Below, one piece after another: positions 33,077 to 44,561 of a DNA stretch of 64,000 nt. This stretch comes from Mastigamoeba balamuthi. Taxonomy: Eukaryota; Evosea; Mastigamoebida; Mastigamoebidae. Within the stretch, counting starts at the first letter, position 1. Each line of letters begins with the position of its first letter. The position numbers and the translations under genes are program-made. The stretch spans positions 709,956 to 773,955 of the forward strand of contig CACRSC010001917.1 in NCBI GenBank assembly GCA_902651635.1, given 5' to 3'. The notes under the pieces were generated by a model. That model saw only the letters and a program-made list of their open reading frames with translations. It had not been told where the DNA came from and did not search any database.

Positions 33077-36000
33077 TCAGGTGGCCTTCTCAATAGAGGC
33101 CAGCCTGGAGAGAAGTGGCTCTGCACCGGCCAGGCCAAAGGTCGCGTGCAGCTTGCACATCTCGACGGCCCCCTTCAGGCTGGTGCCGTCCGCCGTGCCA
33201 AACTCCTCCTCGCTCCTTCTGAGACACTCGGAGATCACGTCCGAGATGCACTCCGCCGGGGCAGGCCCCCTGAGCAGCGCCAGCAAGGTGCACGCGCCGA
33301 GCATGTGAAGCGCCTGCTCTCGCGCCTTCTTCAGGAAGCAGCGCAGCGCGACAACAGGCGCCAGCGTCTTGTCCATCTCGGGCTGCGAGAACACGAGCTC
33401 CGCGAGCCTCGTCTCCTCTGGCCCCGGCAGGGACTCTGCGTCCTCTCTTGGGAGGCACACGAGCGCGATTGCACCGCGCACGGCCGCATCCGGGACCTGC
33501 GCAGTGCTGCCGTCCTCCGCTACCACCGGGACGAGCTTCGAAGCCCACTCTTCTTTCGACGGCCAATCGAGATCGCAGCCGCGGGACAGCGCCTGGGCGA
33601 ACACGCTGGCTGCTGACTCGCGAAGCACAGCGTCCGAGTACAGGAAGCTTGAGACAAACTCGCGCCTCGTGAGCGAAGACCCGAGCCGCACAGCCACAGC
33701 GGCCGCGGGGTAGTCGGTCTGGTGGCTCTTGAGCAGCAGGAGGGCGTTGGCGTAGTGCTCCACGCTTGTCTCCGCCTCGAGCGAGGCGGCGACTGCCTCG
33801 CAGACGAGGACCACGCCGGCGTGGCTCTGCATCAGGGGGATCTCGTCGAGAACGGCGTGCCATCCGCGGTGGTGCTCCGCCTCGCTCTGGTCCCTCTGCT
33901 TCGGTTCCCTCCGCTGCGACACCAATACGGCCTTGAGCGCACTGTGGCAGCGGTTCCTCGTGTCCATTTGCCTGACCCGGCAGAACGAGGTCAGTGCAAG
34001 GGGCGGCAACACGCTGCAGAGGCGAGGCGCACGGGTGCGACAGCTTCGCAAGGAAGTACGTTAGGGGCTCTCTGGACTTCTCCTCGGATGAGGCGAACAG
34101 CAGCTTCCTGACGCGCGACGAGGCCCTGTCGAGGAACGCGGGGGCAGTGGCCTGAGATCTGTCGGTGCCGCCGCTCTGTGCGGGCGAGCACGACACGACG
34201 AGCTCGCAAAGCGCGGGCACAGGCAGCGCCTCGATCGACGCGGGCTCCGCCTCGATGATAGGCGCGAACCACGACATGGCGCCCTGCACTGTGTGCTCGG
34301 CCAGGAGCTCCGACAGGAAGCTCGGCTGCGGGCTCTGGAGCAGCAGCGTCCCGATACCGAAGTTCTGCTGCAGGCTGCGCAGCTGCTCGACGACGTGTGG
34401 CGGGATGGTGCGCGTCTTCTGTCTGATCTTGAACGGCATGGCGTCTTCGGGGAGCCGGGCCGCGTTCTTGTCGAGGGCCGTCAGTGAACATTTGGCGGCG
34501 GCGTCCTTCTCGGTGACCTTCTTCAGGCGCTTGGCCTCGGACTCGTCGCTGTCGGCGAATATAGGGTAATGCCATCTCCTCGTGATCAACATCTCCATCA
34601 TCGACTGCACAGGCACACATCACCGCGATCAACAACAATTGGAAACCAGACCACGAAGGTAACACCATCCATGTCAAAGACCGACAAAAACAAAGTCAAA
34701 AGCAAAACAAAAAAGCAAAATGGTCGGAAGGCGGAATGCGACTCACGCGGGCTGTTGGCACGGTCTTCCACAAGTGGCAGCCGAGGTGCTCGGGGCTGAA
34801 GGCGCTGAGCGTGACGAGCAGCAACAGAGCCTTCCACAGCAGGTCTGCCGTGTACAGCGACCTGCCCTCCTTAACAGCGTCCGTGCACCTCGTCAGCAGC
34901 ACAAAGTGGTTGACGACGTCGCCGACGCTCTCGCCCGACAGCTCCGGCAGCACCAGCACCTTCTGCTTGGTGAACTGCCCGAGGTACTTGTGCAGCATCG
35001 CGGCCTTGCGCACGAGCACGTTGAGCGTGTTGAGCAGCACGTCGGGCTTCTGCGCCAGCGCCGCGACCTCGAGCATCTCGACGAGCACCTGCAGCGTCAC
35101 GGGCGGCGAGAGCACCGCGGCCGACGAGGCCTGCGTCTCCCAGCACAGCGACGTGACGACGCGCTTCTCCACGTCGGTCAGCTCCGGTGGGACGACGTCC
35201 GGCTTCTCGAGAAGCAGCAGCTTCCTCAGGTACGGCACCGTGTGCTGCCCATTGGGGTCCCCGAGCGAGTTCGACACGGTTTTGATCCAACTCACACCGT
35301 GTTTCTGGGGCATCCCAACCAAGTCAGCAAATGCGAAACACGGGGCAGCTTCGAGACCTGCAGGTCGGCGACAGACGACAGGAAGGAGAGCACGGCCTTC
35401 TGATGCGCGTCCTTGCAGCCCCAATTGGGGTCGAGCACAGACATGGGCGCGCACACGGCCGCGGCGAGGCACGCGAAGTTAACTACCGACGCCAGCATCG
35501 GGTCATCCCATCCCTGCGCCATCACACACGCCCCGGTCAGACAACAGCCGTCGCATACTGGAGGCGGAGTGCGAGTACGCTGGGCTTGATGCACTCGAAC
35601 AGGCGCGAACAGAAGTTGCCGGGGGCGATGTCGACGGAGCTCGAGCGCAGGCGCTTGAACAGAGAGCAGGGCTGCCACTGCTTGTTGGCGGCGATGACCT
35701 CGGCAAATATTGCGCCGAGCTCGGCGTCCGGGTGCGGCATCGTGGTCCACAACGCCTTGTACATCTTCGCGTCATACACGGGCCGGACGGGGCTCGCCAG
35801 TTCCTTGGCCACGTACAGACGAAGCACTAGCGGGCGATTGCAGGTGAGAATGCTGGTGGCTTGGTGTGTTGCATTTGAGATACCGTAAGGAGAGTATGCT
35901 CTGTTGTTCCTCATCAGCACTGCCAGCTCCTCCGGGACAATGCACGACTGGCCCGCCTTGGTCTTCATCTGCGAGTGGAAGAGTGTGCTCAGAAGTCGGC

Positions 36001-37678
36001 TGGAGCGAGAGCGAACTTAAGCTGAGTAGTAACGGACCTGCACAAGAGTGTTGACAACCGAGATGTCCCGCTCGCTCGTGGTGCCAGTGAACTGTAGCAG
36101 TCTGCTCAGGAGCTCCCTGGCATGCCTCGCCGATGCCGGATTGTTCAGCCAGTCTGGTGAATATCGTAAGTCCAGCGAAACTCGAAGCGCTTTGGATCAT
36201 GCGAACCTTCGAGGAACTTCGCGGAGACCTCCCTGACCTCGGGTATCGCTGCGGTGCTGGTCAGCAGCTTCAGGGTCCCGCGCATGGCAGTGGCAGAGTC
36301 GCGCGTGGAGCCAGTCAGCTGCTCGCGGACGGCGTTGACGATGTACGCCGACACGCTGGCCTCGATCTCCTGCTGCTCCTGCTGCGCCTGGTAGGCGACC
36401 TGCTGCCGCTGCGCGTCCATCTGGCCATCGTCAACAACGCCCGACACCTCCTCAATGACCTCCTCCTCGGTCTCAGAGTGTTGAGCTTTGGTGGACGCTG
36501 CCTGCTGCGCCTAGACGAACGACCAGTAAGACGCGTCAACAAGCCGTCCCCTTTTCGAAAGATAGTCAACCCACGCATCTCGGCCATACGGGAAGGGAAT
36601 GAAAAGCAAAGAGAAGCGAGGCCGAACTGCATCGAAAAACGCTCGTACGCGAAGCTTCGAGGCCGCTGCTGCTGCCTTCCTCTGCGCGTGCTGCTGCTGC
36701 TGCTGGGGAGTGCGGAGCCACGGGAGCATCTCGTCGACGAGCTTGTGCTCCTCCTCGACCCACTGCCTGTCGGCCAGCGAGTCCTCAACAAACGCCTCAG
36801 CAAACGCGAGGACGACATCGCGGGGCCACACAACGCCGCCGGTGTTGGCGCTCGCCGCCTCCATCTGCTCCGCAGCCACCTGAAAGGCAAGGGATCCCAG
36901 GCGCACATACATCATCACTGCAGCACGGAAAGTGGCCACCGTCAGCTGGGAATTTGAATTCGGGAAGCAACAATCAAGTGGTCTGCGTGCCTTGCGAGCG
37001 CAGAAGCGCGATGGCCTCGCGGTAGGCCCCCAGAACGGTCGGGGGGTACTTCTTGATAACGGCGGCGGCCCCGAAGAAGATGGCACGCAGAACCTCTGCC
37101 GCGGGGTCGCAGGCGAGCACCGCGCCCAGCGCCAGCTGCAGCACGTCCGCGCGCGCCTCCGGGCTCGCCGCCCTGTCGGCCACCTCGACGAGGTTGCCCA
37201 TCGCCAGCACCTGCGCCACCAGCCTCGGGTCGGCGCACCCCCCGGGCGCCGGCGACTGCGACGACCTGCTGCCCGCGGCGCTGCCTCCGCCGCTGCCTCC
37301 CCCGCCCCCCGCGCGCGCTTCGCCGCCGCCGCCGCTGGCGCTGCGCACGCGCGGGCCGCCCGGCGAGACGGCCGCGGAGACCAGCAGCGGCACGGCGCCC
37401 GAGGACCGCGTGGAGATGGGCGTGGAGGCGCCCGAGGACGACGGCGTGACGGGCGACGGCGGGGCGCGGGCGTGGAGCTGCGCCTGGAGCTGGCGCATCT
37501 CGAGCAGCTGCTTGTCGGTCACGCGGCCAGCGGCGTCGCGGCCTGGGCGTTGAGGGGGGGCAGGCCGCATCAGAGGCGGTGGGGGCCGGTGGGCGGGTGA
37601 GGAGGCGGGCGAACCGAGTGGGACGAGGCTCTGGGCATCGAGGGGGACCTCGCCCCGCGCCTTCTTGCGTGGATGCAT
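33077..37678 (-). CDS. INTS1: Integrator complex subunit 1
   Basis: INTS1 is the scaffold of the Integrator complex, which cleaves snRNA and paused Pol II transcripts. Ten exons (37678..36991, 36917..36649, 36510..36207, 36153..36038, 35968..35884, 35826..35579, 35513..35358, 35304..34747, 34604..34033, 33971..33077) give 1296 residues in one frame. Segments that follow human INTS1 in order are FVEDSLADRQWV, LKLLTSTAAIPEVR, LRLYVAKELASPV, GVSWIKTVS, LLWKALLLLVTLSAFSPEHLG with MMEMLITRRWHYP, IPPHVVEQLRSLQQNFGIG, AMSWFAPIIEAEPASIEALP and LTYFLAKLSHP. The human protein is about 2190 residues, so the C-terminal portion is absent. Intron 1 (36918-36990) uses a GC donor. The 57-base intron at 35827-35883 is a multiple of three without a stop, and splicing it improves alignment. 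Confidence 0.9.
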
Positions 37679-37926
37679 CGGGTTTTGATTTTGCAAATAT
37701 CAAGGGAGTGAAAAGATACGAATTGGTATCTGGCAAAATTCCGTTTTGCGATGCTCCGGGCGCCTGCATTCTGGGGGGGGGGGGGGGAGCTCACAGCATG
37801 GGAATGCAGGACGGCTGTTGGCGGGGCGTGGAGGAGCGGGATACGGGGAGGATATCTTCGGGGAGAATCAGGGGGTGCTTGTTTGGGCAACAACGCGGTC
37901 CAGAAGTAATAAATAGCGCGGGCCAA
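37679..37926. promoter_or_regulatory. Divergent promoter region, INTS1 / STE20 kinase
   Basis: These are 248 bases between two divergent start codons. It contains a run of about 16 G near 37772-37788 and AT-rich patches on either side. Both promoters must lie here. Confidence 0.45.
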
Positions 37927-40900
37927 ATGGCGGGGGCCTCGGACCCGTTCATCGGCGTGACCGCTGTCGAGCGCTACGTCACCGACAGCTACATCGCGCG
38001 CGGCGCCTTTGGCAAGGTCTACCGCGGCCACGACGAGTACACCGGCAGAGAGGTCCGCCCGCCGCCCCTCCCAGCCAGTCCGCGGCCCTACGGCCCAAGC
38101 CCAACAAAAACAACGCCTTCGTCGCAAAACCCGGCCTGAAACCCGCTCGGCAACGACCCGCGCCCGCACCCGCCGCAGGTCGCCATCAAGATCCTCGACC
38201 TCGAGATGGCGGGCGAGGAGATCGAGGACATCAAGAACGAGACGCTTTTCCACGGATCCGTTGCGTGTCGCAACAACGCCATCTCCCGCTCCCTGCAATT
38301 GCTGCGACTCAAAGAAAAAGCACACCGCAGATCGACTGCGCCAACATCGTCAAGTACTTCGGGGCGTACATCATCGGTGCGTGGTCTGCTTTCGTTCGTG
38401 GGCTGGCCCCAGGCCTCTGACGCCCAGGGGCGGGGGGGCTGTGCAGCGCAGCACCTGTGGATAGTGCTCGAGTTCATGAACGGGGGCTCCGTGTCGGACC
38501 TGCTCCAGATGGGCGACCTCAGCGAGGAGGCCATCGCGGCCGTCCTCCAGCGCGCCATGCGCGGCCTCGCCTACCTCCACGACGAGCGCCGCCTCCACAG
38601 AGGTCCGCCAGCCAGCGCTTGGCAGCACACGAGAGTGTGGCTCACTCGCCTTTGCTCTCTCGTTCACTGTGTGGCAGACATCAAGGCCGCCAACATTCTG
38701 CTCTCGGACCGCGGCGACGTGAAGCTCGCAGACTTCGGGGTCAGCGGCCAGGTGCTCAACTCGAACAAGCGCAACACGGTCGTGGGCACTGTAAGTCTCT
38801 CTCCAGCAGCTCTGCCCCCCCATCAGCCAGAGTCCAAGTCGATTGAATTGCTGTTTCCGCTGTTCTCTCGCAAAGCCGTTCTGGATGGCGCCCGAGGTGA
38901 TCAAGCAGGACGGGTACGACGAGAAGGCGGACATCTGGTCCATCGGCATCACGGTGATCGAGATGGCCACAGGGGCGCCGCCGCACTCGAGCAAGCCCCC
39001 CAACCGCGTGCTGTTCATCATACCCTCCAAGCCCCCGCCGGTGCTCGACGAGCGCTTCAGCGAGCCGCTGCGCGACCTCGTCGCTGCGTGCCTGCAGCAC
39101 GACCCCACGGCCCGGAGCAGCGCGAGGACCCTGCTGAGGCACCCGTTCCTGCGGACGTCGCTGCCCGAGAGCGTCATCGTGGACCTCGTCGAGCGCATGC
39201 GCCAGTGGAAGCTCGAGGTGCACAGCTCGCTGGGCGGCGAGGACGACGGGGAGGAGCAGGAGGAGCCCGAGGAGGAGCCCCCGCAGGCGCAGGTCGACGT
39301 CGTGTTCAACTACGAGCTGTGCAGCTCCGAGGGCGGCGGCGACGAGGACGAGGACGAGTGCGACTCGTTCGAGGGCAGCACGTCGGTCGACGTTGTCAAC
39401 GCGATAGCGCACGTGGCCGACGTGCAGGACGCGCTGGGGAGCGCCGTGGGCGACAGCGACGATGAAGGCACGAGCACGGTGGTCTCGTCGACGTGCCAGC
39501 CAGAGGACACGATGACGACGACGACGGAGGACGACAGCGTCACGCTGGAGGCGAGGCACCGGTCCGTGAGCGACGCGGCAATCAAGGTGGACCCGAGGAA
39601 GCCGGCGGCCGCGCCACCGCTGCTGACGGTGCTGCCAGGGCTGACAGTCGCGGCGCCAGAGGACAAGTCCAAGGCGGGCCACTTTGGGCAGCACAGGAGG
39701 CGCGCGTCGCAGAGCTCGAGAGAGTTGCACGACCACCACCACAAGCACGAGGACCAGGACGACAAGAAAAAGGACAAAGACAAAGACGTAGAGTCCAAGG
39801 ACAAGGACAAGGAAAGGGAGAAGGAGAGGAAGTCCACAGACGACAAGGACAAGAAGAGAGAGCACGACAAGCACAGGGACAAGGAAGGCGACGAGAAGAG
39901 GTCGCATAGAGACAAAGGAGAGGACAAGCAGCGCGTCGGAGTCGAGCCCGCCGGATCGGAGCAGAACGAAACCGAGAGGAAGCTCAAGGAGACTCTGGGC
40001 ACGCCGTTCCGTGGTCAAGCCCGCTCCAAGAGCCTCGTCATCGAGGACTCGCATTCACTCTCCTCTCTGTTGGCTGCTGAGGCCAAGAAGGACAAGGACC
40101 GGGAGAGATCGAAAGAGAAGCACAGGGACAGGGACAAGGAGAGGGACAAGAAGGACAAGGAGAGAGACAAGGACAAGAAGGAAAAGGACAAGGACAAAGA
40201 CCGGGAGAGGGAGAAGGAAAAGGAAAAGGAAAGGGAGAGGGAAAAGGAAAAGGAAAGGGACAAGGACAAGGAGAAAGCAAGGGCGAAGGAGAAGGAAACA
40301 GAGAAGGAGGCCAAGGGCAAGGAGATCAAGTCCGAGGTCCCAAGCTCGAGGGATAGGCCCTTCACTACGCCCGTCTCCGTCAAGCCACCGTCGGCCCAAT
40401 CCGTGCGCTGTGGTGTTTGTCGTTGTACTCGCTGACTATGAAACCACAGAGCAAGCCCAAGACAGCCCCCGCCCTTGAGGAGCAGCCATTGCACCACGTG
40501 GAGTCGAAGCGCAATTTGGTGCGCGCAGAGATCCGCAGGGCGGAGTTGGAGCTGAAGAAGGAGCGCCACAACAAGGTGGCCCAGCAGTTCAGAGTCAGGC
40601 ACCCCACGCTGCAGCACAAGACGGTCATGGAACTGCTGGCAGCCCCTCCCGCAGCCGCGCCGCCCCCACAGCCCGCCGAACCCAAGAAGCCAGCCAAGGG
40701 CCCGACGTCGTCCAAGTCGTCGCACACCAAGCGCTCGAGCGAAGTCGCGGCCAAGAAGGCGGCAGACAAGGCGGCACACGGGGCCGTGTGTGCGAGCATC
40801 GAGAGCGTGCTGAAGAGGTACCGCAAGGAGCCGGAGCTCGTTGAGAAGCTGCGCAAGATGCGCGACCTTGCCAACGCCCTGGAGATCCTGCACGTGGGGT

Positions 40901-41031
40901 TCTGCGGGAGGCTTGGTGGGGTCGTCGCGGCCACTGTGAGCAGTACGACAGCGGCTGCGAAGAAGGAACCAGAGACCTCTGACAGCACACAGCCGCAGCA
41001 CCAGTCCTCGTCCAAGATAACCGTCAAATGA
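37927..41031 (+). CDS. STE20/GCK-type protein kinase
   Basis: Seven exons (37927..38052, 38179..38259, 38331..38376, 38447..38602, 38678..38790, 38876..40402, 40450..41031) give 876 residues in one frame. The N-terminal kinase domain has GAFGKVYRG, VAIKILDLEMAGEEIEDI, LWIVLEFMNGGSVSDLL, HRDIKAANILL, DFGVSGQV and VGTPFWMAPEVI, the last two typical of germinal-centre kinases such as MST/Hippo and severin kinases. After it come an acidic region, then about 200 residues dominated by Lys, Asp, Glu and Arg repeats (KDKDKE, REKEKE; 39745-40330), and a C-terminal helical region with EIRRAELELKKERHNKVAQQ. No SARAH domain can be claimed. The gene is divergent from INTS1. Confidence 0.9.
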
Positions 41032-41291
41032 GGCCGCAGCACCACTCGCAAGCCTGGTGAACACCGCCCACGGACACCACTGACAGCCACCCCCCAAGCA
41101 CACGGTCGAAGAAGTCACTGACCACATGACACACGCATGCACGCACGAACGCACACAAACACGCACACACACGCACACACGCACAAACACTCCAAGACCG
41201 CCATGTCACAAAACAGCCGCAGGACGATCTTCCCAGTGCCTTAACGCTCCCGCCTTCTTAGACTGGCTGAGGTAAGGTCACCCAACGCAAA
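41032..41291. other. Intergenic with CA/CGCA-rich repeat
   Basis: An imperfect ACGCACAC-type simple repeat lies at about 41128-41190, downstream of the kinase stop. No gene is seen. Confidence 0.5.
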
Positions 41292-41564
41292 ATGCAGAGC
41301 ACCCCTGGGGCTGTCAAGTGCTCCCCGAAGGAGAACGAGACCTCGGCGACGCCTCAGGCGCCCACACTGATAATGGCCATCGGCGCTGTGGATGGCGACG
41401 ATGACACGAGCTCGTCGGACGGTTACGACTCCGCGTTCGAGTTCCTTCCACCGGAGCTGCACCGAAAGTTCGTTCCAGAGGTCCTGCAGACTTTCCTTTC
41501 AGTGCACCAAATTGTTAGATATTGCGGCGTCACAATTGATCTTTATATGGTACTAAAGATCTGA
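41292..41564 (+). CDS. Small orphan reading frame
   Basis: This is a 90-codon frame starting with ATG. It has a plausible protein-like middle (SSSDGYDSAFEFLPPELHRK, then VPEVLQTFLS) followed by an AT-rich end that looks like intron (a GTGCACC donor follows TTTCCTTTCA). It may be the first exon of a gene whose remainder is lost, or a chance frame. No partner exon is found in 41565-41885, which I could not otherwise annotate. Confidence 0.3.
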   Translation: MQSTPGAVKCSPKENETSATPQAPTLIMAIGAVDGDDDTSSSDGYDSAFEFLPPELHRKFVPEVLQTFLSVHQIVRYCGVTIDLYMVLKI

Positions 41565-41885
41565 AGGGCAGATAGCATTGCATTTCGCGGAACCATAGAT
41601 AGGACAGGTACACAATATTGGAACCCCAGCGGCTGCGACTGGCTATGAACCAATCTGCCTGTGATGTGATGACTGACCTTCAACCAACTGATGAGAATTA
41701 TGCCTACGAGACTCTCTTACGCGCTCTCGAGATTAGGTTGCCATGAGCCCATTGCTGTGTTTGTATGGCCGGAAACGGTCCTGATGGTGCCATCATGAGG
41801 CCGATTGGCTGTATGATTCACACTTCTTCTCCATTGCTTGGTGAAACTGACTGAGTCTGTTTATTCTTGAGCGAGCCACACTCGG

Positions 41886-43878
41886 CTAATCGAGCACGAC
41901 GCAGCCGTCCTCCTCGGCGTTCTCGCTGCTGCGTCTGCGCTTGTGGCACGTGGTCACGCACGCCTTGTCCACAACTTCCACCTCGTCGTCATCCTGCCGC
42001 GCTGCCTCGGCGACCTTGGGCGCGGCGGCCGCAGCAGCGCCAGCGCCGGCATCAGCGTCGGCAGCCTTGGGGGCTGGCAGGTTGCCGCCGACAACGAAGG
42101 GGTTGGGGTCCTCCGAAGCCTGCGCGGCAGCAGCGGCGGCGGCGTCGCTCTGGCGCACGGTGACGTTGACGCTGAGCTTCACGGAGCTCGACTCGACCAT
42201 CACCGTCGTGCCGTCCACGACCCCGAGCTTGGCCAGCGGCTGCGCCGCCAGGCCCTTGTAGCGCTCGACCTCGTCGTCCTCGAGGTCGTCGCCGCACTCG
42301 TACACGATCCTGTCGCCGACGATGACCGTGGGCTCGGCCACGCCGAGCGCCCCCTTGGCCACGCGCGCCACAAAGTCGCCCAGCGTCGCCGCCTGCGTGT
42401 CGCACGTCGCCGTGACGAACGCGGCGCCGCAGACGTAGCACGAGGGGTTGGGGCGCTCCTGCTGCGACACGAGCAGCGGCTTGCGCGCGGTCATCGTCAG
42501 GTGCACGTTGCGGCACGCGTCGAAGCGCCCCGTGACGACCTTGACGGCCTCGGTGGCGAGGACGCCGCTGATGATGGCGTTGCTCGTCGCGATGGCGGGG
42601 ATGATGTTGCCGGCCTTGGCCTTGATGTCGAACCTGCTCAGCAGCGGTATCCCGAACACGTGCGCCCGCACGTTGGCCGCCGCCACCACAAAGTCGAGCG
42701 CCGCGTCGTCGTCCTTGTCCCACGCCAGCGCCGTCGTGCTCCTGGCCGCCTCCGCCTCGATCGCGTCGTGCGACGCCACAAAGGCCCTGGCGCACTGGGC
42801 GACCGACCAGACGACCTGGTCCGGGTGCCTCACGGCCCCCTGGGGCCCCTCGTCTCCCGCCCCCGCCCCCGCCGGCGGCTCCGTCAGCTGCAGCGCCTCG
42901 TCGTAGGTGATGGGCGCGGGCGGCGCCCTGCGGCCCTCCCAGAGCTTCGTCATCGACGCGAGCTCCCTGATGTCCGCGCAGAAGACGCGGTGGAACGCGT
43001 CGTAGGCCTTGCCGCGGGCCCTGGCGGCCGCGGCCTGCGCGTCCTCGGCGCCCGGGGCCTTGTCGAGGTCGGTGACGGCGTTGGAGTCGTCCTGGACGCC
43101 CCAGAGCCGCGCGAAGAGCATCTTGGCCCACGTGATGCAGTGGATGGGCTCTGTGGGGTTGGAGCGGATCGTGCAGACGGCGTAGACCTTGGGCGCCTGG
43201 CGCGGCTGGCACTCGAAGCACTCGGTGGCGCCCCCGCGGATGGGGTTCACGTGGCCCATGTACCCCTCGGTCGCGCTCTCCAGCAGCGGCACCCCGGCCG
43301 CCAGGCACACGCGGTTCACGTGCCGCCGCGCGTCGAGGTTGTCCAGCGCGTTGACCACCAGCGAGCACGACCCCACAAACGTCGGGCCCAGCGCCGGGCT
43401 CTTGATGTTCTCGTGGTGCGCGCGCACGCAGAGGCCGCCCGCAGCAGGGGCGCACCCGCCCCAGCGCGACTGGACCACGGCTGAGGCCACCTGGCACTTG
43501 CTCCGCCCGATGTGCTCGCGGCTGAAGAGGAACTGCCTGTTGAGGTTCGACAGGTCGATGTTGTCCAGGTCCACCTGTGGGAGATTTCGCGGTGATGTCA
43601 TGATTTTCAAGATTCCGGCGCTGCTGTAAAATCGGGAATCGCCCGGTGGTCGGGGAGGAGGCGCGCGCGCGGAGCCCAAATCAGCCAAGCGGCAGACGCA
43701 CGACGTCGATGTTGCGGAAGCCCGTGAGGACGAGGTTCTTGAGGAGCTCGCAGCCGATGCCGCCGGCGCCCACCACGAGCACGCGCGCGGCAGCGACCTT
43801 GGCTGCCGCCTCCGCTCCGTACACCAGCTCCGTCACGCTGGGGCCCTCCGCCGTGCTGCTCTCGCCGCCGTGGCTCAT
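41886..43878 (-). CDS. UBA2: SUMO-activating enzyme subunit 2 (UBA2/SAE2)
   Basis: UBA2 is the catalytic half of the SUMO E1. It adenylates SUMO with SAE1 and forms a thioester before transfer to UBC9. Two exons (43878..43702, 43574..41886) joined in phase 0 give 621 residues. The Rossmann nucleotide site is [17 protein letters not shown], followed by [16 protein letters not shown]. The catalytic cysteine is in [14 protein letters not shown] (about residue 193). Zinc ligands are seen in ECFECQP and CYVCGA. A ubiquitin-like fold (LSVNVTVRQ) and a C-terminal basic/acidic tail with KRRRSS, a likely nuclear signal, complete it. The length and order match the family. Confidence 0.95.
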
Positions 43879-44049
43879 ACTCGCGCGCGCGCGAAAAATC
43901 GCGATTTACGCCGGATATTTCGTCAAAATCTCGCTTTGCCGGCGAAGAAGGGCCCAGGCTGTCGATTGTCCAGAGGGGTATTACGGACCATTCCTTAGAG
44001 CCATCAAGCTCACATTCAATAACCTTGTTGTTTGATTGCAGGTTTACAT
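43879..44049. other. Upstream region of UBA2
   Basis: This short stretch between the UBA2 start and the duplicated segment should contain the UBA2 promoter. No motif is certain. Confidence 0.4.
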
Positions 44050-44560
44050 CGATTTTGTCTGTACCGCGGTGGTTACCGTTCGATTTTGCGGACTCGGGAA
44101 TGCATATACGCTGACCGAATGCCAAGGCCGTGGTTCAAATCCTCGTTACTCGAGATAGACGTCCAGGCTGATGTCACGCCGGTTTTCAGCATGTGACCCG
44201 AGCCGACCCGCGTGTCGGATCCATGAAACAACTTATGTAATGCCGTTGTAAGACAACTGGGCCTCAGTGTTTGATTTCCTACATAATTAGTGCCGGGTAA
44301 TCGGTACGGCACTCCTAATACTTGCGCGACTTCTTGGCCGGCGGCGAGCTGCGCGTCGGGTGAGACCGCCAAAACGCTGCCACGATGTCCGGGCAGCCAG
44401 AGCAGTTCTGCTCGGGCTCCCACGTGTCGCTGGCCGGCCCGTAACCACGCCACCGCACGAGGTACTGCCTCGCGCCCCTGTACTTCCTCGTGTCCACAAT
44501 GGCCTCCACCTCGAAGATCTCGCCCTCGCCCTCGTCCTCCTCCGAGCCCTCCTGCGGGGC
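44050..44560 (-). repeat. Second copy of the chromodomain 3' end and its UTR
   Basis: This is a direct repeat of 45425-45926. The coding part is nearly identical while the part after the stop has diverged clearly, which points to selection or gene conversion on the coding part. Confidence 0.85.
44315..44560 (-). CDS. Chromodomain, 3' partial copy
   Basis: This minus-strand frame runs from the N at 44561 to a stop at 44315. It encodes the same C-terminal chromodomain as the gene at 45681-47320 (AIVDTRKYRGARQYLVRWRG, then GPASDTWEPEQNC and PAKKSRKY). The upstream part of its gene is uncertain, because beyond the N lies unrelated LLPGA-like sequence. It is either a true fusion or an assembly join. 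Confidence 0.5.
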   Translation of the reverse strand, partial: APQEGSEEDEGEGEIFEVEAIVDTRKYRGARQYLVRWRGYGPASDTWEPEQNCSGCPDIVAAFWRSHPTRSSPPAKKSRKY

Positions 44561-44561
44561 N
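44561..44561. other. Ambiguous base (N), likely assembly join
   Basis: A single N lies exactly where the duplicated chromodomain sequence ends and unrelated coding sequence begins. Confidence 0.8.

Noticed and set aside
44100-44165. A tRNA-like B box (GGTTCAAATCC) near 44137, with a related site near 45508
   Set aside because: No complete cloverleaf could be drawn, and the second copy has a changed B box; it is part of the duplicated 3' flank of the chromodomain gene.
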